Positions 32,648 to 34,791 of a DNA stretch of 34,791 bases are shown in pieces. Numbering within the stretch: the first letter of the stretch is position 1; every line of letters begins with the position of its first letter. The notes under the pieces are model-generated. The model saw nothing but the letters and a program-made list of their open reading frames with translations, was not told where the DNA came from and searched no databases. A program made the translations under genes and the position numbers. Source of the stretch: Nostoc sp. PA-18-2419 (GTDB taxonomy: Bacteria > Cyanobacteriota > Cyanobacteriia > Cyanobacteriales > Nostocaceae); NCBI RefSeq assembly GCF_005869855.1, contig NZ_SZNH01000036.1, positions 13,750 to 48,540 on the forward strand, read 5' to 3'.

Positions 32648-32902
32648 ATGGAACTAGGAAAGCTACTGAAAATTGCAGACCCAATACGTGAACTTAGGCA
32701 GCAAATTGTTCTGTCTTGGAAAAAGTTTGTAGCTAAGTTGGGAGTTTGCCTGCGAAGAGTCAATCGCTGGAAAAACGCATTTGTGCTTTCTTTGCAAATG
32801 GCATTGAAGCTAATTGAAGAAATGTTAGAGGAAGATGGGCGAACCAGGGAAAAGATACTAAGCGAGTATCTCTCAAAAGCACAAAAAAGGGAGGACTCTT
32901 GA
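32648..32902 (+). CDS. Small XRE-like helix-turn-helix protein, diverged
   Basis: The 84-residue protein resembles the short helix-turn-helix proteins that in cyanobacteria often precede PAS histidine kinases. The sequence [21 protein letters not shown] is followed by VNRWKNAFV and [13 protein letters not shown], where the family usually has a QEKFAAKLGV turn and NRWENG. Here the recognition helix segment ([14 protein letters not shown]) differs and Glu/Gly are replaced, so DNA binding could be altered. It ends one base before the sensor gene starts, with a GGGAGG ribosome binding site within its end, so the two are translationally coupled and probably function together. Confidence 0.65.
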   Translation: MELGKLLKIADPIRELRQQIVLSWKKFVAKLGVCLRRVNRWKNAFVLSLQMALKLIEEMLEEDGRTREKILSEYLSKAQKREDS

Positions 32903-32903
32903 A

Positions 32904-34791
32904 ATGAGCGTGAAATTACTCGAAAAATTCTTGATGATGCGCTCTAGCTTACTAACTTATGGCGTGATGATTTTAGTAGTCGTAGCAGCTTCAATAATGG
33001 CGCGACTGCTACTACCAGTATTCGATCCGAGTGTATTCACCTTTTTTTATGCTGCCGTAGCAGTTAGTGCATGGTATGGTGGCATGGAAGTGGGAATGCT
33101 AGCGATCGCTTTATCTGCTATATTTGCCCTCTACTTTCTGATTGAACCAGTCTATTCGTTGCAGATTGTTAGTCTCAAGGTTTTAATCCGATTAACCACC
33201 TTCTCCCTAGTATCCTTATTAATTACTGCACTCTTTTCAGAATTGCAAACTGCTAAACGGAAAGCAGAGTCCAGCTTGAAGTTGTTGCAAAATAGCGAGA
33301 TGCGCTTTAGCCGACTCGCACAATCTAATATTATTGGAGTCGTTCTTAGCGACCTCAACGGTTGCATCATCGAAGCCAATGATACCTTTCTTGAGATGGT
33401 CGGCTACACGCAAGAAGATTTGTCCGCCAAACAAATGGACTTGCGCCAGATGACTGCACTTGAGTGTCTAATATTAAGTGAGCGTTCAGCAGAGGAACTG
33501 AGAACTACCGGAGTTTGTAAACCTTTTGAAAAAGAATATATCTGCAAAGATGGTTCTCGCGTTCCGGTTCTAGCTGGTTCTGTTCTCGTAGAAAATGGTC
33601 AAGAAACAGTTATTGGCTTTGTTGTTGATTTGAGCGAACGCAAACAAGCACAAGCAGCATTACAGCAAGCCAATCAACGGGTGACGCGTACCCTAGAAAG
33701 CATGAGTGATGCATTTATAACTCTAGACCGGGAGTGGCGGATCGTCCACCAAAATGCGGCAGCACAGCGAATTAACGGCAAACTCCCCTCAGAAGTCATT
33801 GGTAAATCGTATTGGGAAGAGTGGCCGGCATCGGTAGGTACAAATCTAGAGTGCCAATACCGACAGGCGATGGCAGAACAAATTCCCGTCCACTTCGAGC
33901 ATCATTATTATTTACCACCGAAATATGACCTGTGGATGGAAATCCATGCCTACCCTTGTGAAGATGGTCTTGACATTTTCTTTCGTGACATTAGCCAACG
34001 CAAACAAGTAGAACAAACCTTGCGTGAGAAAGAGGAACGCCTAAGGTTAGCCAATGAACGTTTCGAGTTAGCCGCTACTGCCGTCAATTGTTTGATATAT
34101 GACTGGGATATACAACAGGATCGGATTGAAACAACCGAAGGGCTAACCCGAATTTTAGGCTATTCCTTCGATATGGCTCAAACAACTCGTAATTGGTGGC
34201 GTCAGCTTGTCCATCCAGAGGATTTGCAACGTATGGAGGAGGAGACGAGGGTTGCGTGGGCAAATGGCGATCGCTATGCTGTTGAGTATCGAATTCGCAA
34301 CCAAGCTCATCAGTACGTCTATGTGTTAGACCAAGGAATAGTCGTCAAGCGGGATACTGATGATAACCCGGTGCGCGTAGTTGGCAGCACTACAGATATC
34401 AGCGAACGTAAGCAGGCGGAAGCCGCAGTTCGAGCTAGTGAGGAGCAACTGAGAAGTTTTGTAGAAGCGAATGTAGTTGGCATTGTCCTTGGGGATGTAA
34501 AAGGTGGGATTAGTGAAGCCAACGACGAGTTTCTGCGAATTGTCGGCTATACCCAAGAGGATCTCCAGACAGGTAAACTAAGTTGGACTGATATCACGCC
34601 ACCAGAGTATCTTTATTTAGATGAACTGGCGATTGCCGAAGCCAAGTCCAAAGGTGCTTGTACTCCTTATGAGAAAGAATACATTCGCAAAGATGGTTCT
34701 CGCATACCAATTGTAATTAGCTACTCTCTATTAGGAAAATCTCGACACAAGTCGGTGGCATTTATTCTTGATATTAGCGAACGCCAGCAAA
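32904..34791 (+). CDS. Multi-PAS membrane sensor protein, probably a sensor histidine kinase (3' end outside the window)
   Basis: This frame runs from the ATG at 32904 with no stop to the window end (629 codons). Residues about 15-112 are a DUF4118-like membrane block with three or four hydrophobic segments ([53 protein letters not shown]). Four PAS/PAC units follow at about 130-250, 255-370, 383-505 and 510-629. Units 1 and 4 are strikingly alike ([16 protein letters not shown] and [29 protein letters not shown] and [13 protein letters not shown]). PAC ends read DLSERKQ, DISQRKQ, DISERKQ and DISERQQ. The kinase output is expected further right, so I call it a probable histidine kinase on family grounds only. 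It follows the HTH gene directly. Confidence 0.88.
   Translation, partial: MSVKLLEKFLMMRSSLLTYGVMILVVVAASIMARLLLPVFDPSVFTFFYAAVAVSAWYGGMEVGMLAIALSAIFALYFLIEPVYSLQIVSLKVLIRLTTFSLVSLLITALFSELQTAKRKAESSLKLLQNSEMRFSRLAQSNIIGVVLSDLNGCIIEANDTFLEMVGYTQEDLSAKQMDLRQMTALECLILSERSAEELRTTGVCKPFEKEYICKDGSRVPVLAGSVLVENGQETVIGFVVDLSERKQAQAALQQANQRVTRTLESMSDAFITLDREWRIVHQNAAAQRINGKLPSEVIGKSYWEEWPASVGTNLECQYRQAMAEQIPVHFEHHYYLPPKYDLWMEIHAYPCEDGLDIFFRDISQRKQVEQTLREKEERLRLANERFELAATAVNCLIYDWDIQQDRIETTEGLTRILGYSFDMAQTTRNWWRQLVHPEDLQRMEEETRVAWANGDRYAVEYRIRNQAHQYVYVLDQGIVVKRDTDDNPVRVVGSTTDISERKQAEAAVRASEEQLRSFVEANVVGIVLGDVKGGISEANDEFLRIVGYTQEDLQTGKLSWTDITPPEYLYLDELAIAEAKSKGACTPYEKEYIRKDGSRIPIVISYSLLGKSRHKSVAFILDISERQQ

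Overview
The window looks like chromosomal DNA of a filamentous, Nostoc/Anabaena-type cyanobacterium. Support comes from many HIP1 octamers (GCGATCGC), heptameric short tandem repeats between genes, a high-light-inducible protein, a delta-9 acyl-lipid desaturase, an A2-type cytochrome c oxidase cluster, and cyanobacterial-style Ser/Thr kinases, WD40 and DUF2887 proteins. The genus is inferred from these features, not proven.

Layout. 0.2-3.7 kb: a bestrophin-like channel (-), a LysR regulator (+) and a metallo-beta-lactamase-fold protein with an N-terminal Fe-S domain (-). 3.8-4.2 kb: a pseudogene joining the start of a Ser/Thr kinase to the end of a HicA-like toxin. 4.4-10.6 kb: the respiratory cluster, with heme biosynthesis genes ctaB and ctaA (-) divergent from ctaC-ctaD-ctaE (+), separated by repeat-rich spacers and closed by a clear terminator. 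10.9-13.7 kb: a membrane-anchored Ser/Thr kinase followed by a membrane-anchored PstS-like binding protein. 13.8-14.1 kb: palindromic repeats including a MITE-like element. 14.4-16.9 kb: an apparently internally deleted wall-hydrolase-like gene, then an uncharacterised cassette of one lipoprotein and two related helical proteins. This cassette is the least explained coding unit here. 16.9-19.0 kb (-): a single-propeller WD40 protein, a small membrane protein and an HLIP. 19.4-22.9 kb: alanine dehydrogenase (+), a lone CRISPR-like repeat, dusB (-) and a DUF2887 protein (-). 23.0-25.0 kb: desC (-) and, divergent from it, a TetR-like protein without its DNA-binding domain, fused to a degenerate tyrosine-recombinase-like domain. 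25.0-27.1 kb: a second MITE copy and a beta-helix protein. 27.8-29.2 kb: thiE (with a ThiD2-like N-terminal domain) and thiS. 29.5-32.1 kb (-): a GT4 glycosyltransferase and a PlsC-like acyltransferase. 32.6 kb to the end: a small HTH protein coupled to a multi-PAS sensor protein that runs off the window.

The best-understood unit is ctaB/ctaA with ctaCDE: CtaB and CtaA make heme O and then heme A, which is built into the oxidase encoded by ctaCDE. ThiE and ThiS belong to one pathway (thiamine). The rest are mostly single genes. The window shows clear genome decay: three genes appear truncated or chimeric, and several small palindromic elements are scattered between genes. I found no tRNA, rRNA, complete insertion sequence or CRISPR array.
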